Assembly (NCBI RefSeq): GCF_023898865.1
Contig: NZ_JAGSOV010000011.1
Coordinates: 1-64,000 of the forward strand
Reading direction: 5' to 3'
DNA: 64,000 nucleotides
DNA from: Pseudonocardia humida
Lineage (GTDB): Bacteria > Actinomycetota > Actinomycetes > Mycobacteriales > Pseudonocardiaceae
Below the pieces are notes generated by a model that was not told the DNA's origin, ran no database searches, and worked only from the letters and a program-made list of their open reading frames with translations. The stretch's first letter is position 1. Every line of letters starts with the position of its first letter. The translations under genes and the position numbers were made by a program. Of the stretch, positions 7,933 to 17,096 are shown in pieces.

Positions 7933-8670
7933 ATGGTGTCGATCAGTCCAACGGCTCGCACGGTCGGTAATCGGGACGACTCCGAGAATCGGGTCACCCG
8001 GATCGCCGTCAGCGCGCTCCCCACAGCTCACGGTGACTTCCGTGCCGTCGCCTACCACGACGACGTGCTCGGCGTCGACCACGTCGCGCTCGTCTTGGGA
8101 GATTTGAATGAGTCCTCAACCGTTATCCATGAACCCTCAACCGATGGTCAGCGCCGGTCGGCCCAACCGGACCCGGTGCTGGCCCGGCTGCACTCGGAGT
8201 GCCTGACCGGTGAGGCCTTCGCGTCGCGCCGGTGCGACTGCGGCGCCCAGCTCGACCGGTCGCTCGACATGATCACCCAGACGGGTCGGGGTGTCCTGGT
8301 CTACCTGCGGGGTCACGAGGGCCGCGGGATCGGGCTCGCCGCCAAGATCGCGGCGTACGCCCTGCAGGACCGCGGCCAGGACACCCTGGACGCCAACCTC
8401 TCGCTCGGCCACCCCGCCGACGCCCGCGAGTACGGCGCGGGCGCGGCGATCCTGGCCGACCTCGGGGTCTCGGCGGTGCGCCTGCTGACCAACAACCCCG
8501 ACAAGGTCGCCGCCCTCCGCGGCCACGGCGTCGAGGTGGTGGACAGGGTGCCGCTCACGGTGCCCGCCGACCCGGTCAACCTCGGCTACCTGCGCACCAA
8601 GCGCGACCGCATGCGCCACCTGCTGCCCCAGCTCGACGCCCCGCGCCCCACGGCATCCGAGCACGGATAG
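7933..8670 (+). CDS. ribA: Stand-alone GTP cyclohydrolase II
   Basis: The 245-aa enzyme opens GTP to a 2,5-diaminopyrimidine ribonucleotide, formate and pyrophosphate. Zinc ligands C90, C101 and C103 lie in HSECLTG...RRCDCG; GHEGRGIGL and LLTNNPDKV are the other signatures. It lacks the RibB (DHBP synthase) domain fused in the usual riboflavin-operon enzyme. About 20 extra residues (LNESSTVIHEPSTDG and neighbours, 58-77) sit before the zinc site and are encoded by a lower-GC near-repeat. Its position beside the 9002-17067 cluster suggests it feeds that pathway. The start is uncertain. Confidence 0.9.
   Translation: MVSISPTARTVGNRDDSENRVTRIAVSALPTAHGDFRAVAYHDDVLGVDHVALVLGDLNESSTVIHEPSTDGQRRSAQPDPVLARLHSECLTGEAFASRRCDCGAQLDRSLDMITQTGRGVLVYLRGHEGRGIGLAAKIAAYALQDRGQDTLDANLSLGHPADAREYGAGAAILADLGVSAVRLLTNNPDKVAALRGHGVEVVDRVPLTVPADPVNLGYLRTKRDRMRHLLPQLDAPRPTASEHG
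8108..8143 (+). repeat. Two-copy 15-base near-repeat inside ribA
   Basis: Units at 8108-8122 and 8129-8143 share 13 of 15 bases (core CCTCAACCG) with a 21-base period. They encode the ESST and EPST parts of an insert not usual in GTP cyclohydrolase II. The GC content is visibly lower than in the surrounding gene. Confidence 0.65.
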
Positions 8671-9001
8671 CCCTCCCCCGAGCCAGCCCGGCGACGTGGC
8701 CGAGGTCGGCGAGGCGCTCGCGGAGCCGGTCCCCGCCCTGGGCGACCGCGAACTCCCCGACCGCACCGCAGCGGCATCCGCTCCCCCGTGAAGCTCTCGA
8801 TGCTGCGGTTCGCGCCTCCGCGATCGTGTCCGGCGACCCCACCCGGGTCGCCGGGCTGGCTCCCTCTTCCCCACCCTCAGCGCGCGTCCGCCACGGAGTG
8901 GTCCGCGCCGGTCCGCCCGCACACCCGGGTCAGCACCGCCGGTCCAGCGCCGCGCGCCCCGCGCGGCCCGTGCGTTTCGTGGAGCGGTGGCGCGGGACCC
9001 C
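8671..9001. other. 331-base gap with no recognisable gene
   Basis: The stretch lies between convergent ribA and the flippase-like gene. Frames on both strands stay open, as expected in such GC-rich DNA. Short pieces look protein-like (DVAEVGEALAEPVPALGD on the plus strand), but no frame has a start, a ribosome binding site or a family signature. It may be a decayed gene. Confidence 0.4.
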
Positions 9002-10117
9002 TCAGCGCGGCAGCCACTCCGGCCGCCCCGCGGGCGGCACCGGCGCCGCGGCGTGCGGAGCCGGCCGCGGCCCCGGTCGCGGTCCCGGCTCGACGACCGG
9101 GATCGGCGCGGTCACCGGCACGGCCTGCCCGCCGTGGTGCTCGGCCAGCGCCAGCCCCCGCTCCGCGCGCGCCCGCGCGGCCCGCCGCAGCAGCAGGACC
9201 ACGCCGCCGGGCAGGCTCGCGATCAGGGCCAGCACGCCGTAGGCGACCGAGGTCGTGATCCCGAGCGGGGCGCCCAGCCCGGCCATCCAGAAGCCGAGCG
9301 CGGCGATGCCCTCGCGGGGGCCCCAGCCGCCGATGTTCACCGGCAGGGCCATCGCGAGCAGCGCCATCAGCAGCAGCGGCACCAGCTGCCACAGCGGGGC
9401 CGTGGCGCCCGCGGAGTACGCCGCGACCAGGAACAGCACCAGGAAGCCCGCCAGCGAGGCCAGGGACAGCCCGAACAGGGCGGGCCAGGTGTCGCGGGCG
9501 AGCAGGCCCTTGCGGGCGTCGGCCATGGCGGCGCCGAGCACCCGGCGCCACTTGCTGGCGCCGGGGCGGTGCCGGGCGATGACGATCGCGACGCCGGTGG
9601 TGGCGATCAGTACGGCGACCGCGCCGATCGCCACCGCCACCGGCGGGTAGCCGGGGCCGCTGAGCACGGCGGCCACCAGCGCGGGCTGGGTGGGCAGCAC
9701 GATGCAGGCCACCGCGATCAGCACGATCTGGCCGGCCGTGCGCTCCAGCACCACCGCGCGGGCGCCGCGGGCCATGTCGCCGGAGTCGCGGCCGTGGCGC
9801 ACCGCGCGGTCGACGTCGCCCAGCACGCCGCTGGGCAGCACGGCGTTGAGGAAGCTCGCCCGGTAGGTCTCGGCGATCGCGTCGCGCGCCCGCAGCCGCA
9901 GCCCGACTCGGCGGGCCACCAGCTGCCAGCGCAGCGCGCTCAGCACGGTGGTGAGCAGGCCGATGCCCAGCGCGGCCAGGATCGACAGGGGCCCGATCAC
10001 GCTGATGCCCTTGGCGAACGCGTCCTTCCCGAGCACGGCGATGAGGCCGACGATGATGCCCACGCCGACCAGCAGGCGCAGCCAGGGCGTCGGCCGGGTC
10101 GGGATCGAGTGCTTCAT
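9002..10117 (-). CDS. Flippase-like membrane protein (LPG synthase TM/UPF0104)
   Basis: The 371-aa protein has the multi-helix fold of the transmembrane half of lysylphosphatidylglycerol synthases (UPF0104/AglD-like) without the soluble aminoacyl-transferase half. Conserved pieces include the SFLNAVLPSGVLGDVDR loop and ALPVNIGGWGPREG. The last 60 residues are Pro-rich and cytoplasmic. The ATG has GGAGGTGG upstream and overlaps the preceding methyltransferase stop (ATGA). It is the last gene of a five-gene operon with GT4 and pterin-fold proteins, suggesting transfer or flipping of a lipid-linked product; that role is inference. Confidence 0.85.
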   Translation of the reverse strand: MKHSIPTRPTPWLRLLVGVGIIVGLIAVLGKDAFAKGISVIGPLSILAALGIGLLTTVLSALRWQLVARRVGLRLRARDAIAETYRASFLNAVLPSGVLGDVDRAVRHGRDSGDMARGARAVVLERTAGQIVLIAVACIVLPTQPALVAAVLSGPGYPPVAVAIGAVAVLIATTGVAIVIARHRPGASKWRRVLGAAMADARKGLLARDTWPALFGLSLASLAGFLVLFLVAAYSAGATAPLWQLVPLLLMALLAMALPVNIGGWGPREGIAALGFWMAGLGAPLGITTSVAYGVLALIASLPGGVVLLLRRAARARAERGLALAEHHGGQAVPVTAPIPVVEPGPRPGPRPAPHAAAPVPPAGRPEWLPR

Positions 10118-10992
10118 GGCGCCACCTCCGATGGGCGGGGGCCGGCGGGTGCCAACCTGTCCGGTACGGCGAGCAGATCGCGGTGCGAGACCAGTGCGGT
10201 GAGCCCGCGGTCGGCGACCGCGGCGAGCCGGTCGGCCAGCCAGCGCCGGGCCTCGGCGGCGAGTCCCGGCTCCTGCTCGACGGCCGCCGCGGCGCGCCCG
10301 CGCAGCCACTCGTCGAGCATCTCGGGGTGGCCGGCGTCGAGCCGCCACGGCGTCTCGGCCTCGCGCACCACCATGCCGTGCCGGCGCAGGGCCCGCGCGG
10401 TGGCGTCCGCGGCGTCCGGGCCGAGCAGGGCGCCACCCGGTCCGGGGCGGCGCTGGTGGGCGTTGAAGGCGGCGGTGACGGCGTCGTCGAGGGGGTCGGG
10501 CGGGTCGATGCGGACGTCGCCGGTGACCGAGAGCGTCCACAGCACCGGGCAGCCGGCCCCGGCGCAGGCCGCGGCGAGCGCGTCGACCTCGGCCGCGGTG
10601 AGCAGGTCGAGCAGCGCCGACGCGGTGACCGCCGAGGCGCCGGCCAGGTCGGCCGCGCGGAGCGCGGTGAGGTCGCCGGTGGCGGTGTCCACGCGGACGG
10701 CCCCGCCGTCGGCGTCGGTCAGCTCGGCGGTGCGCCGCCGGGCCAGCTGCAGCAGCCGCGGGTCGCGGTCGTGCAGCACCCAGCGCTGCGGGCCCGGCAG
10801 CCGGGGCGCCAACCAGCGGGCCAGCGAGCCGGTGCCCGAGCCGAGGTCGTGCACGACGAGCTCCCCGCCCGCCGCCCGGAGCGCGCCGGCCAGCTCGGCG
10901 GCCAGGTCGGCGGCGCGGGCGGCGTGGTCGGCGGGCTCCCGCGCGGCCAGCCAGCCCGGGTCGAACCCGGGGACGAAGTCGACGGGCTTCAC
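10114..10992 (-). CDS. Class I SAM-dependent methyltransferase
   Basis: The 292-aa protein has a Rossmann-type SAM-binding motif I, VVHDLGSGTGSLARWL (around 46-61), followed by LHDRDP (acidic loop, motif II) and a TGDL motif near 130. The substrate cannot be read from sequence. Start (GTG) and stop both overlap neighbouring genes by four bases, so it is translationally coupled to the glycosyltransferase upstream and the membrane protein downstream, and probably methylates an intermediate of the same pathway. Confidence 0.87.
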   Translation of the reverse strand: MKPVDFVPGFDPGWLAAREPADHAARAADLAAELAGALRAAGGELVVHDLGSGTGSLARWLAPRLPGPQRWVLHDRDPRLLQLARRRTAELTDADGGAVRVDTATGDLTALRAADLAGASAVTASALLDLLTAAEVDALAAACAGAGCPVLWTLSVTGDVRIDPPDPLDDAVTAAFNAHQRRPGPGGALLGPDAADATARALRRHGMVVREAETPWRLDAGHPEMLDEWLRGRAAAAVEQEPGLAAEARRWLADRLAAVADRGLTALVSHRDLLAVPDRLAPAGPRPSEVAP

Positions 10993-12074
10993 GGCGCGGC
11001 CACCGGCCGGCGCCACATCCCGTCCAGCACCGCGTGCAGGTGCCGTGCCGTGTCCGCCCACGCGCTCAGTATGCAGCGCCGCGCCGCAGCCGATCCGCGT
11101 ACTTCGACACGGAACTCGGGCCGGTCGAACCAGCAGGCCAGCGCCTCGGCGAGCGGCGCGACCCGGCCCGCGGGCACGACGGCGCCCGGCAGGCCGCCGT
11201 CGGGGGCGCGCCCGAGGGTCTCCGGCAGCGCCCCGGCGTCGCTGACCACGACCGGCAGGCCGCGGGCGAGCGCCTCGGTGACGACCATGCCGTAGGTCTC
11301 CGCCCAGGACACCAGCACGGCCAGGTCGGTCGCGGCCCAGGCCACCTCCAGATCGGCGCCGGTCAGCGGGCCGACCAGCCGGACCCGCCCGGTCAACCCG
11401 ACGCGGTCGATCAGCCCGGTCAGCTCGGCGTCGAAGGCGGGATCGGGCCGGGGCCCGGCGAGCACGCAGTCGAACGGCCGGTCTGCCACTTCGGCGAGCG
11501 CCCGGACCAGCACGTCCTGCGCCTTGCGCCGGGTCACCGAGGCCAGGCACAGCAGCCCCGAGCCGTCGCCGCGGCCGGGGGAGAGCGGGGCCGGGTCGAC
11601 CCCGGGCTCCACCACGTGGACCGCTGCGCGCCCGCCCAGCCGCCGCGCGGCCCACGGGCCGGTCACCACGACCGCGGCCGCCGCGTCGAGCACCTCCCGC
11701 TCGCGGCGCTCCAGCTCGGCGGCCTCGCCGGGGTCCAGCCCGGTCTCCTCGGCGAGCGGCAGGTGCACCAGAACGGCCAGCCGCAGCCGGCGCGCCGCCG
11801 GCACCACGACCTCCGGGACCCCGCACCCGACCAGGCCGTCGACCAGCACGACGGCCCCGTCCGGCAGCCCGTCCAGCACCCACCGCAGGCCCGCGGCGGC
11901 CGCGTCGTCGGGGCGCGGCCAGGCGCCGTCGACGAGGTGGCGGTGCAGCCGCCACCCGTGCGCGGGCAGTTCCTCGCACACGCGGCGGTCGTAGGTGTTG
12001 CCGCCGCTGGGCGCGGTCGGGTCGTCGACGTCGCCGGGCAGGACGACGTGCAGGTCGGGGCCGGCGGCCGTCAC
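10989..12074 (-). CDS. GT4-family glycosyltransferase
   Basis: The 361-aa protein is a GT-B fold retaining glycosyltransferase of family 4. The N-terminal domain holds the acceptor-side Gly loop ([10 protein letters not shown], 23-32). The C-terminal domain has the donor-site E-x7-E region, with [18 protein letters not shown] and SDAGALPE. The donor sugar and the acceptor are unknown. It is coupled by GTGA overlaps at both ends, to the pterin-fold gene before it and the methyltransferase after it. Confidence 0.9.
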   Translation of the reverse strand: MTAAGPDLHVVLPGDVDDPTAPSGGNTYDRRVCEELPAHGWRLHRHLVDGAWPRPDDAAAAGLRWVLDGLPDGAVVLVDGLVGCGVPEVVVPAARRLRLAVLVHLPLAEETGLDPGEAAELERREREVLDAAAAVVVTGPWAARRLGGRAAVHVVEPGVDPAPLSPGRGDGSGLLCLASVTRRKAQDVLVRALAEVADRPFDCVLAGPRPDPAFDAELTGLIDRVGLTGRVRLVGPLTGADLEVAWAATDLAVLVSWAETYGMVVTEALARGLPVVVSDAGALPETLGRAPDGGLPGAVVPAGRVAPLAEALACWFDRPEFRVEVRGSAAARRCILSAWADTARHLHAVLDGMWRRPVAAP

Positions 12075-12469
12075 AGGTCGCGCTGGTAGCTCGCCGACGC
12101 GACGTGGGACTCGTGCAGGGTGACCTCGACGGCGCTCAGCCCGCTCGCGCCCGGGCCGAGCGAGCCTGCCGCGACGGCCGCGGCGAGCCGGTCGGCGATG
12201 ACCTTGGCCAGGAACTCGGTCGAGGTGTTGGTCCCGGCGAACTCCTCGACGTCGTCGAGGTTGCGGTAGTTCAGGTCGGCCAGCGCGGCGTTCAGATGCT
12301 CGGTGGCCAGCCCGATGTCGACGACGATGTTGTCGGCGTCCAGGTCGGGGCGGTGGAAGGTGGCGTCGACCACGAAGGTCGCGCCGTGCAGCTGCTGGGC
12401 CGGCCCGAAGACCTCGCCGCGGAAGCTGTGGGCGATCATGATGTGGTCGCGGACGGTCACGCGGAACAC
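12071..12469 (-). CDS. PTPS/QueD-fold protein with altered active site
   Basis: The 132-aa protein matches the 6-pyruvoyl/6-carboxytetrahydropterin synthase fold over its whole length. By alignment to E. coli QueD made by eye, His14 (AHSF), His28 (LHGATF) and Glu120 (HESH) are kept. The third zinc His is Ala30, the catalytic Cys is replaced (PAQQLHG), and the Asp-His pair of LDHHYLN is LNYRNL (66-71). The usual chemistry is therefore unlikely; it may catalyse a different pterin-like reaction or bind without catalysis. The GTG start has AGGAGG nine bases upstream. It overlaps the glycosyltransferase. Confidence 0.82.
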   Translation of the reverse strand: MFRVTVRDHIMIAHSFRGEVFGPAQQLHGATFVVDATFHRPDLDADNIVVDIGLATEHLNAALADLNYRNLDDVEEFAGTNTSTEFLAKVIADRLAAAVAAGSLGPGASGLSAVEVTLHESHVASASYQRDL

Positions 12470-12518
12470 CGGTGCTGCCTCCTGGATCGGTGGGACGGGC
12501 TGGGGTGCGGGCCGGCGC

Positions 12519-13514
12519 TCAGGCGCCCGGGTAGGCGATGCGGTGGCACAGCGCCCCGAGCTCCCCGGCGGCCAGCCGGGGCATCACCTCGGGGAGCTCC
12601 TCGAACGCGCTCTCGCCGGTGATCAGCGCGTCGAAGGCGGGGTCGGCGAGCAGCCCGGCGGCCAGCGCGACCCGGTCGGCGTAGCCGCGGCGGCGGGCGC
12701 GGGCGGGCGCGACGGTGCCCACCTGGCTGCTGCGGATGGTCAGCCTGCGGGGGTGGAACCACTCACCGAGGGGCACGTTGACCACACGGTCGCCGTACCA
12801 GCTGAGTTCGACGACCTCGCCCTCGTCACCCAGCAGCTCCAGCGCGCGGGTCAGCCCGGCGGAGCTGCCGCTGGTGTGCAGGACCAGGTCGCAGTCGCCG
12901 TCGGCGTCGTCGGGGGTGCGGAACCGCACGCCGAGCGCCTCGGCCGTCGCGGCCCGGGACCCGTCGACGTCGACGAGCTGCACGCGGGCGCCGGGCAGCC
13001 CGGCCAGCAGCCGGGCGATGCAGCAGCCGACCATCCCGGCCCCCACCACGGCGATCCGGTCGCCGACCCGCGGGGCGGCGTCCCAGAGGGCGTTCACCGC
13101 CGTCTCGACGGTGCCGGTGAGCACGGCGCGCGCGGCCGGTACGGCGTCCGGGACCGCGACGACGGCCGCGGCGGGCACCACGTAGCGGTCCTGGTGGGGG
13201 TAGAGGCAGAAGACGGTGCGCCCGAGCAGGCCGGCCGGGCCCTCCTCGACGCGCCCGACGTTGAGGTAGCCGTACTTCACCGGTGCGGGGAAATCCCCGT
13301 CCTGGAACGGGGCGCGCATGCCGGCGTGCTGGCTCGGCGGGACGCCGCCGCGGAAGACGGTCGCCTCGGTCCCCCGGCTCACCGCCGAGTACAGCGTCCT
13401 GACCAGCACCTCGTCCGGCCCGGGTCGGGCGGTCGTCGCGGTCCGGATCTCGCCGACCCCCGGCGAGGCCACCCAGAACGCGCGCGTAGGCACAGGTGCG
13501 CGGTCGTGCGCCAC
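12519..13514 (-). CDS. MDR-superfamily dehydrogenase, BchC-like
   Basis: The 331-aa protein has the two-domain medium-chain dehydrogenase layout, with an NAD(P)-binding [13 protein letters not shown] (around 170) and an acidic VDVDGSR strand end. The N-terminal motif SAVSRGTE is the one found in BchC-type members. The Cys/His zinc ligands of classic alcohol dehydrogenases are not visible, so it may be zinc-free. GTG at 13514 is preferred because AGGAGGTG stands about six bases before it; GTG at 13520 is possible. It is the first gene of the minus-strand operon and is divergent from the phosphatidyltransferase. Confidence 0.82.
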   Translation of the reverse strand: MAHDRAPVPTRAFWVASPGVGEIRTATTARPGPDEVLVRTLYSAVSRGTEATVFRGGVPPSQHAGMRAPFQDGDFPAPVKYGYLNVGRVEEGPAGLLGRTVFCLYPHQDRYVVPAAAVVAVPDAVPAARAVLTGTVETAVNALWDAAPRVGDRIAVVGAGMVGCCIARLLAGLPGARVQLVDVDGSRAATAEALGVRFRTPDDADGDCDLVLHTSGSSAGLTRALELLGDEGEVVELSWYGDRVVNVPLGEWFHPRRLTIRSSQVGTVAPARARRRGYADRVALAAGLLADPAFDALITGESAFEELPEVMPRLAAGELGALCHRIAYPGA

Positions 13515-13599
13515 CCCCACCTCCTGTCACAATCGCGGGACGTCACCCGACACGGTCGGCCTGCTCCCTCGACCGGCACGCTACGACAGGGAGATCGCT

Positions 13600-14340
13600 G
13601 TGGCCACGCGCCCACGCCGGGACACCCGGGCGTTCGACACCGAGCTGCTGGTCGCGCTGGCCGGGCAGGTCGTGGTCCTGCTCACGCTCACGCTCACCGT
13701 CGGCGTGGGCAGCGCGGGGTGGCTGGCCTGCTGCGTCTTCGCCGCGGTCGTGGGCTTCCTGCTGGCCATCGGCGCGCCGGCCCGCCGCGCCGCGGCGGCG
13801 GGCTCGGCCAACCGGGTCACGCTGGCCAGGGCGACGCTGGTCGGCGGGGTCACCGCGCTGGTCGCCGACCAGATCGCCGACGAGATGGCCGGGCTGCCCG
13901 ACCGCCCCGTCCGCGCGGTCGTGATGCTGGTGATCGCCTCGGTCGCGCTCGCCCTCGACCTGGCCGACGGGTACGTGGCCCGGCGCACCGACTCGGTCTC
14001 CGAGCTCGGCGCGCGCTTCGACATGGAGCTCGACTCGCTGCTCGTGCTGGTGCTCAGCGTGCTGGCCAGCCGGTCGCTGGGGCTGTGGGTGCTGGCCATC
14101 GGGCTGGCCCGGTACCTGTTCATCGCGGCCATGGCGATCTGGCCCCAGCTCAAGGGCGAGCTGCCGTTCAGCCGGGCCCGCAAGGTGGTCGCGGCGACCC
14201 AGGGCGTGGTGATGATCGCCGCGGTCGCCCCCTTCGTGCCCCGCCCGCTGGCCGCCGCCGCGGTGGCCGTGGCGCTGACCACCCTCGTCTGGTCCTTCGG
14301 CCGCGACGCGGTCTACCTGCTGCGCCGCCGCCCCGACTAG
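13600..14340 (+). CDS. CDP-alcohol phosphatidyltransferase
   Basis: The 246-aa integral membrane enzyme carries a complete family signature, DLADGYVAR...G...D...D, with spacing as in the consensus (DG(x)2AR, then G, D and D ending in FDMELD). The family joins a CDP-linked lipid or alcohol to an acceptor at the membrane. Six hydrophobic segments surround the motif. The GTG start has AGGGAG six bases upstream. Its acceptor is unknown; the neighbours (GT4, methyltransferase, flippase-like) suggest a special lipid, not bulk phospholipid. Confidence 0.9.
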   Translation: MATRPRRDTRAFDTELLVALAGQVVVLLTLTLTVGVGSAGWLACCVFAAVVGFLLAIGAPARRAAAAGSANRVTLARATLVGGVTALVADQIADEMAGLPDRPVRAVVMLVIASVALALDLADGYVARRTDSVSELGARFDMELDSLLVLVLSVLASRSLGLWVLAIGLARYLFIAAMAIWPQLKGELPFSRARKVVAATQGVVMIAAVAPFVPRPLAAAAVAVALTTLVWSFGRDAVYLLRRRPD

Positions 14341-14398
14341 ACCCGCCACCTCCGCCCGACCGGTTCCGCACGGCCGGCGGCCGGGGCAGGATCGAGGG

Positions 14399-15820
14399 AT
14401 GGCCGAGGTCGTCGTCGTCGGTGCCGGACCGACGGGTCTGCTGGTCGCCGGAGACCTGGCCGCCCGTGGGGTGGCGGTTTCGGTCCTGGAGGCGCGCCCG
14501 GGCCCGTCGGAGCTGGCGCGCGCGTTCGTCCTGCACGCCCGCACGTTGGAGGTCCTCGACGCCCGGGGCATGGCCGACGCGCTCGTCGAGCGCGGCGCCC
14601 GCACCGGGGAGCTGCGACTGCCCGGCAGGTCGACCATCGTCCTGGACGACCTCGCCAGCCGCTTCCCCTACATGCTGCTGCTCCCGCAGGCCGAGACGGA
14701 GAGGGCGCTCGCCGAGCGGGCGAGCGCGTGCGGCGCCGACATCCGGTACGGCGCGCCGGTCTCGACAGTCCGAGCGGAGGGTGATGTCGTCGAGACCGCG
14801 ATCGAAGGCGGGCCGACCGTGCGATCGCAGTACGTGGTGGGCGCCGACGGCGTGGGGAGCGTCGTGCGGCGCTCGGTGGGGGCGTCGTTCCCCGGGCGGA
14901 CCGTCATCGACTCGGTGATGCTCGCCGACGTCCGCCTGTCCGGGGAGGCACCGCACTCGCCGGTGATGAACGCCGTCGAGGAGGGCTTCGCGTTCCTGTC
15001 CCCGCTGGGCGACGGATGGCACCGGGTGGTGGCGTGGCGCAGGGGAGAGCGCAGGAGCGACGACGAGCCGGTCGACATGGAGGAGGTCCGGACGCTCACG
15101 CGTGCGGCGCTGGGCACCGACTACGGCATGCACGCGTCGCGGTGGACCTCGCGGTTCCACAGCGCGGAGCGGCAGGTGCCGCGATACCGGCACGGGGCGG
15201 TCTTCCTGGCCGGCGACGCAGCCCACGTGCACTCCCCGGTGCTGGGACAGGGCCTCAACACCGGCATCCAGGACGCCGCGAACCTGGGGTGGAAGCTCGC
15301 CGCCGCGGTCCGTGGCCGGGCCGCCCCGGGCGTGCTCGACAGCTACCACGACGAGCGCCACCCGGTCGGCCGCCAGGTCCTGCGATCGAGTGGCGCGGTC
15401 CTGCGGATGGCGCTGGTCCGCTCGCCGGTGCTGCGCGGCCTCCGCGACCTGTCGACGACCGCGATGCGGCTGGCCCCGATCCGGCGCTCCGCGAACGCGA
15501 TGATCTCCGGGATCGGTGTGCGCTACCCGCGCCCGCCGCACGCGCACCGATCGGTCGGTGCCCGCGCTGCGGACTGCCGGTTGCGACCCGGACCGGGGCG
15601 GCCCACGCGCCTCTACGAGGCGCTGCGGACCGGCCGGTTCGTCCTGGTCACCGACGGGGCCGTGCCACCCGGCCTGCCGGACGACGTCGAGGTGGCGGCT
15701 CCGGCCGGGGCGTCACCGGTGCCCGCCGTGCTGGTCCGGCCCGACGGGTACCTCGCCTGGGCCGGCGCTGCCGCGGATCCCGGGGCCACCCGCGCCCTGG
15801 CCACCTGGATCAGGTCCTGA
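14399..15820 (+). CDS. FAD-dependent aromatic-type monooxygenase
   Basis: The 473-aa protein is a group A flavin monooxygenase of the PHBH type: the dinucleotide-binding GAGPTG (8-13), the DG motif in VVGADGVGSVVRR (D150-G151), and the GD motif in FLAGDAAHVHSPVLGQGLN (G272-D273). It also has the C-terminal thioredoxin-like extension common in polyketide- and phenol-type hydroxylases. Its substrate is unknown. CAGGAT lies six bases before the ATG, compatible with a leaderless transcript. It lies between the phosphatidyltransferase and the RibD-like genes, so it may oxidise a pathway intermediate. Confidence 0.9.
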   Translation: MAEVVVVGAGPTGLLVAGDLAARGVAVSVLEARPGPSELARAFVLHARTLEVLDARGMADALVERGARTGELRLPGRSTIVLDDLASRFPYMLLLPQAETERALAERASACGADIRYGAPVSTVRAEGDVVETAIEGGPTVRSQYVVGADGVGSVVRRSVGASFPGRTVIDSVMLADVRLSGEAPHSPVMNAVEEGFAFLSPLGDGWHRVVAWRRGERRSDDEPVDMEEVRTLTRAALGTDYGMHASRWTSRFHSAERQVPRYRHGAVFLAGDAAHVHSPVLGQGLNTGIQDAANLGWKLAAAVRGRAAPGVLDSYHDERHPVGRQVLRSSGAVLRMALVRSPVLRGLRDLSTTAMRLAPIRRSANAMISGIGVRYPRPPHAHRSVGARAADCRLRPGPGRPTRLYEALRTGRFVLVTDGAVPPGLPDDVEVAAPAGASPVPAVLVRPDGYLAWAGAAADPGATRALATWIRS

Positions 15821-15889
15821 GGGGCCGCCCACCGGGCGCGCCGGGCCGGTGGGCTGCCTACCGGCGCCCGCGGGGGGAAGGATGGGGGT

Positions 15890-16564
15890 GTGGCCCGCCC
15901 CCGTGTCGTCCTTTCCGTCGCGACGTCGGTCGACGGCTGCATCGACGACACCTCCCCGCAGCGGTTGATCCTGTCCGGCCCGCAGGACCTCGACCGCGTC
16001 GACGGCGAGCGCGCGGCCGCCGACGCGATCCTGGTCGGCGCGAGCACGATCCGCCGGGACGACCCCCGCCTGCTGGTCCGCTCGGCCGAGCGGATCGCGG
16101 AGCGGGTGGCCGGGGGCCGGGCGCCCCAGCCGCTGAAGGCGACGATCAGCTCCGGCGGGCGGCTCGACCCGTCGGCCCGCTTCTTCACCACCGGCGAGCA
16201 GCCCAAGCTCGTCTACCTCCCGGCGGGGGTCGAGGCGCCGCACGGCGTGCGGGCGGCGGCGACGGTCGTGCCCGCGGGCGACCCGCTGGATCCCGCGCTG
16301 GTGCTCGCCGACCTGCACGAGCGGGGCGTGCGCACGCTGCTCGTGGAGGGCGGCACCGCGATGCACACCCTGTTCCTCACCGCCGATCTGGTCGACGAGC
16401 TGCAGCTGGCCGTGGCGCCGATCTTCGTCGGGAATGCCGGGGCCCCCCGCTTCGTCGGTGCCGGTGTGTTCCCGCACGGACCCGAGCACCGGATGCGGCT
16501 GGCCGAGGTGCGCCGCGTCGACGACGTCGTGCTGGCCCGCTACCTGCTCGGAGACGCCCGGTGA
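15890..16564 (+). CDS. RibD C-terminal-type pyrimidine reductase
   Basis: The 224-aa protein is the dihydrofolate-reductase-fold reductase domain of RibD as a free polypeptide. In riboflavin synthesis this domain reduces the ribosyl side chain of the aminopyrimidine with NADPH. Signatures are SVDGCID near the N-terminus, DAILVGASTIRRDDPRL (45-61) and LLVEGGTAM (around 149). GTG at 15890 follows a purine-rich GGGGGGAAGGA. Its stop overlaps the start of the deaminase gene (GTGA), re-creating a split RibD; substrate is by inference the product of the nearby GTP cyclohydrolase II. Confidence 0.88.
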   Translation: MARPRVVLSVATSVDGCIDDTSPQRLILSGPQDLDRVDGERAAADAILVGASTIRRDDPRLLVRSAERIAERVAGGRAPQPLKATISSGGRLDPSARFFTTGEQPKLVYLPAGVEAPHGVRAAATVVPAGDPLDPALVLADLHERGVRTLLVEGGTAMHTLFLTADLVDELQLAVAPIFVGNAGAPRFVGAGVFPHGPEHRMRLAEVRRVDDVVLARYLLGDAR

Positions 16565-17067
16565 GCGCCGCGGGCCCGCCGGGGCCGCGGACCGACCGCG
16601 AGTGGCTGCAGGCCACGATCACGCTGTCGCGCCGCTCGCCCCCGTCGCGCACGGCGTTCTCGGTCGGCGCGCTGGTCGTCGACGCCGCCGGGGAGGTGCT
16701 GGCCGAGGGCTACTCCCGTCCCCACGACCCGCACGACCACGCCGAGGAGATCGCCCTGGCCGCGCTGGGGCAGGGGTGGCGGGCGCCGCCGGGCACGACG
16801 GTCTACAGCTCGCTGGAGCCGTGCAGCGCCCGCGCCTCCCGGCCGCGGACCTGCACCGACCTCATCCTCGCCGCGCACGTCGGGCGGGTGGTGTTCGCCT
16901 GGCGGGAGCCGTCCATCTTCGTCGACGGTCGGGGCGCCGAGCTGCTGCGCGCCGGCGGCGTCGAGGTCGTGGAGCTGCCCGAACTGGCCGGGCAGGTGCG
17001 CGAGGTCAACCGGCACCTGCTGGCCCGGGTGACCGAGAGCATCCGCGACGAGGGCCGTCCCGGGTAA
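16561..17067 (+). CDS. RibD N-terminal-type deaminase
   Basis: The 168-aa protein is a zinc-dependent cytidine-deaminase-fold enzyme of the RibD class. The catalytic pair is H60-A-E62 and the other zinc ligands are C88 (SLEPCSA) and C98 (RPRTC). It would deaminate a 2,5-diaminopyrimidinone nucleotide. It is translationally coupled to the preceding reductase. Splitting RibD in two and placing it away from other riboflavin genes suggests either a second riboflavin route or a specialised product. Confidence 0.87.
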   Translation: MSAAGPPGPRTDREWLQATITLSRRSPPSRTAFSVGALVVDAAGEVLAEGYSRPHDPHDHAEEIALAALGQGWRAPPGTTVYSSLEPCSARASRPRTCTDLILAAHVGRVVFAWREPSIFVDGRGAELLRAGGVEVVELPELAGQVREVNRHLLARVTESIRDEGRPG

Positions 17068-17096
17068 CCGACGCGACCGGTGCCGGGGCGCGTCGC

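Noticed and set aside
8671..9001. Possible gene between ribA and the flippase-like gene
   Set aside because: Frames are open on both strands, but none has a start, a ribosome binding site or a recognisable motif; only recorded as a gap.
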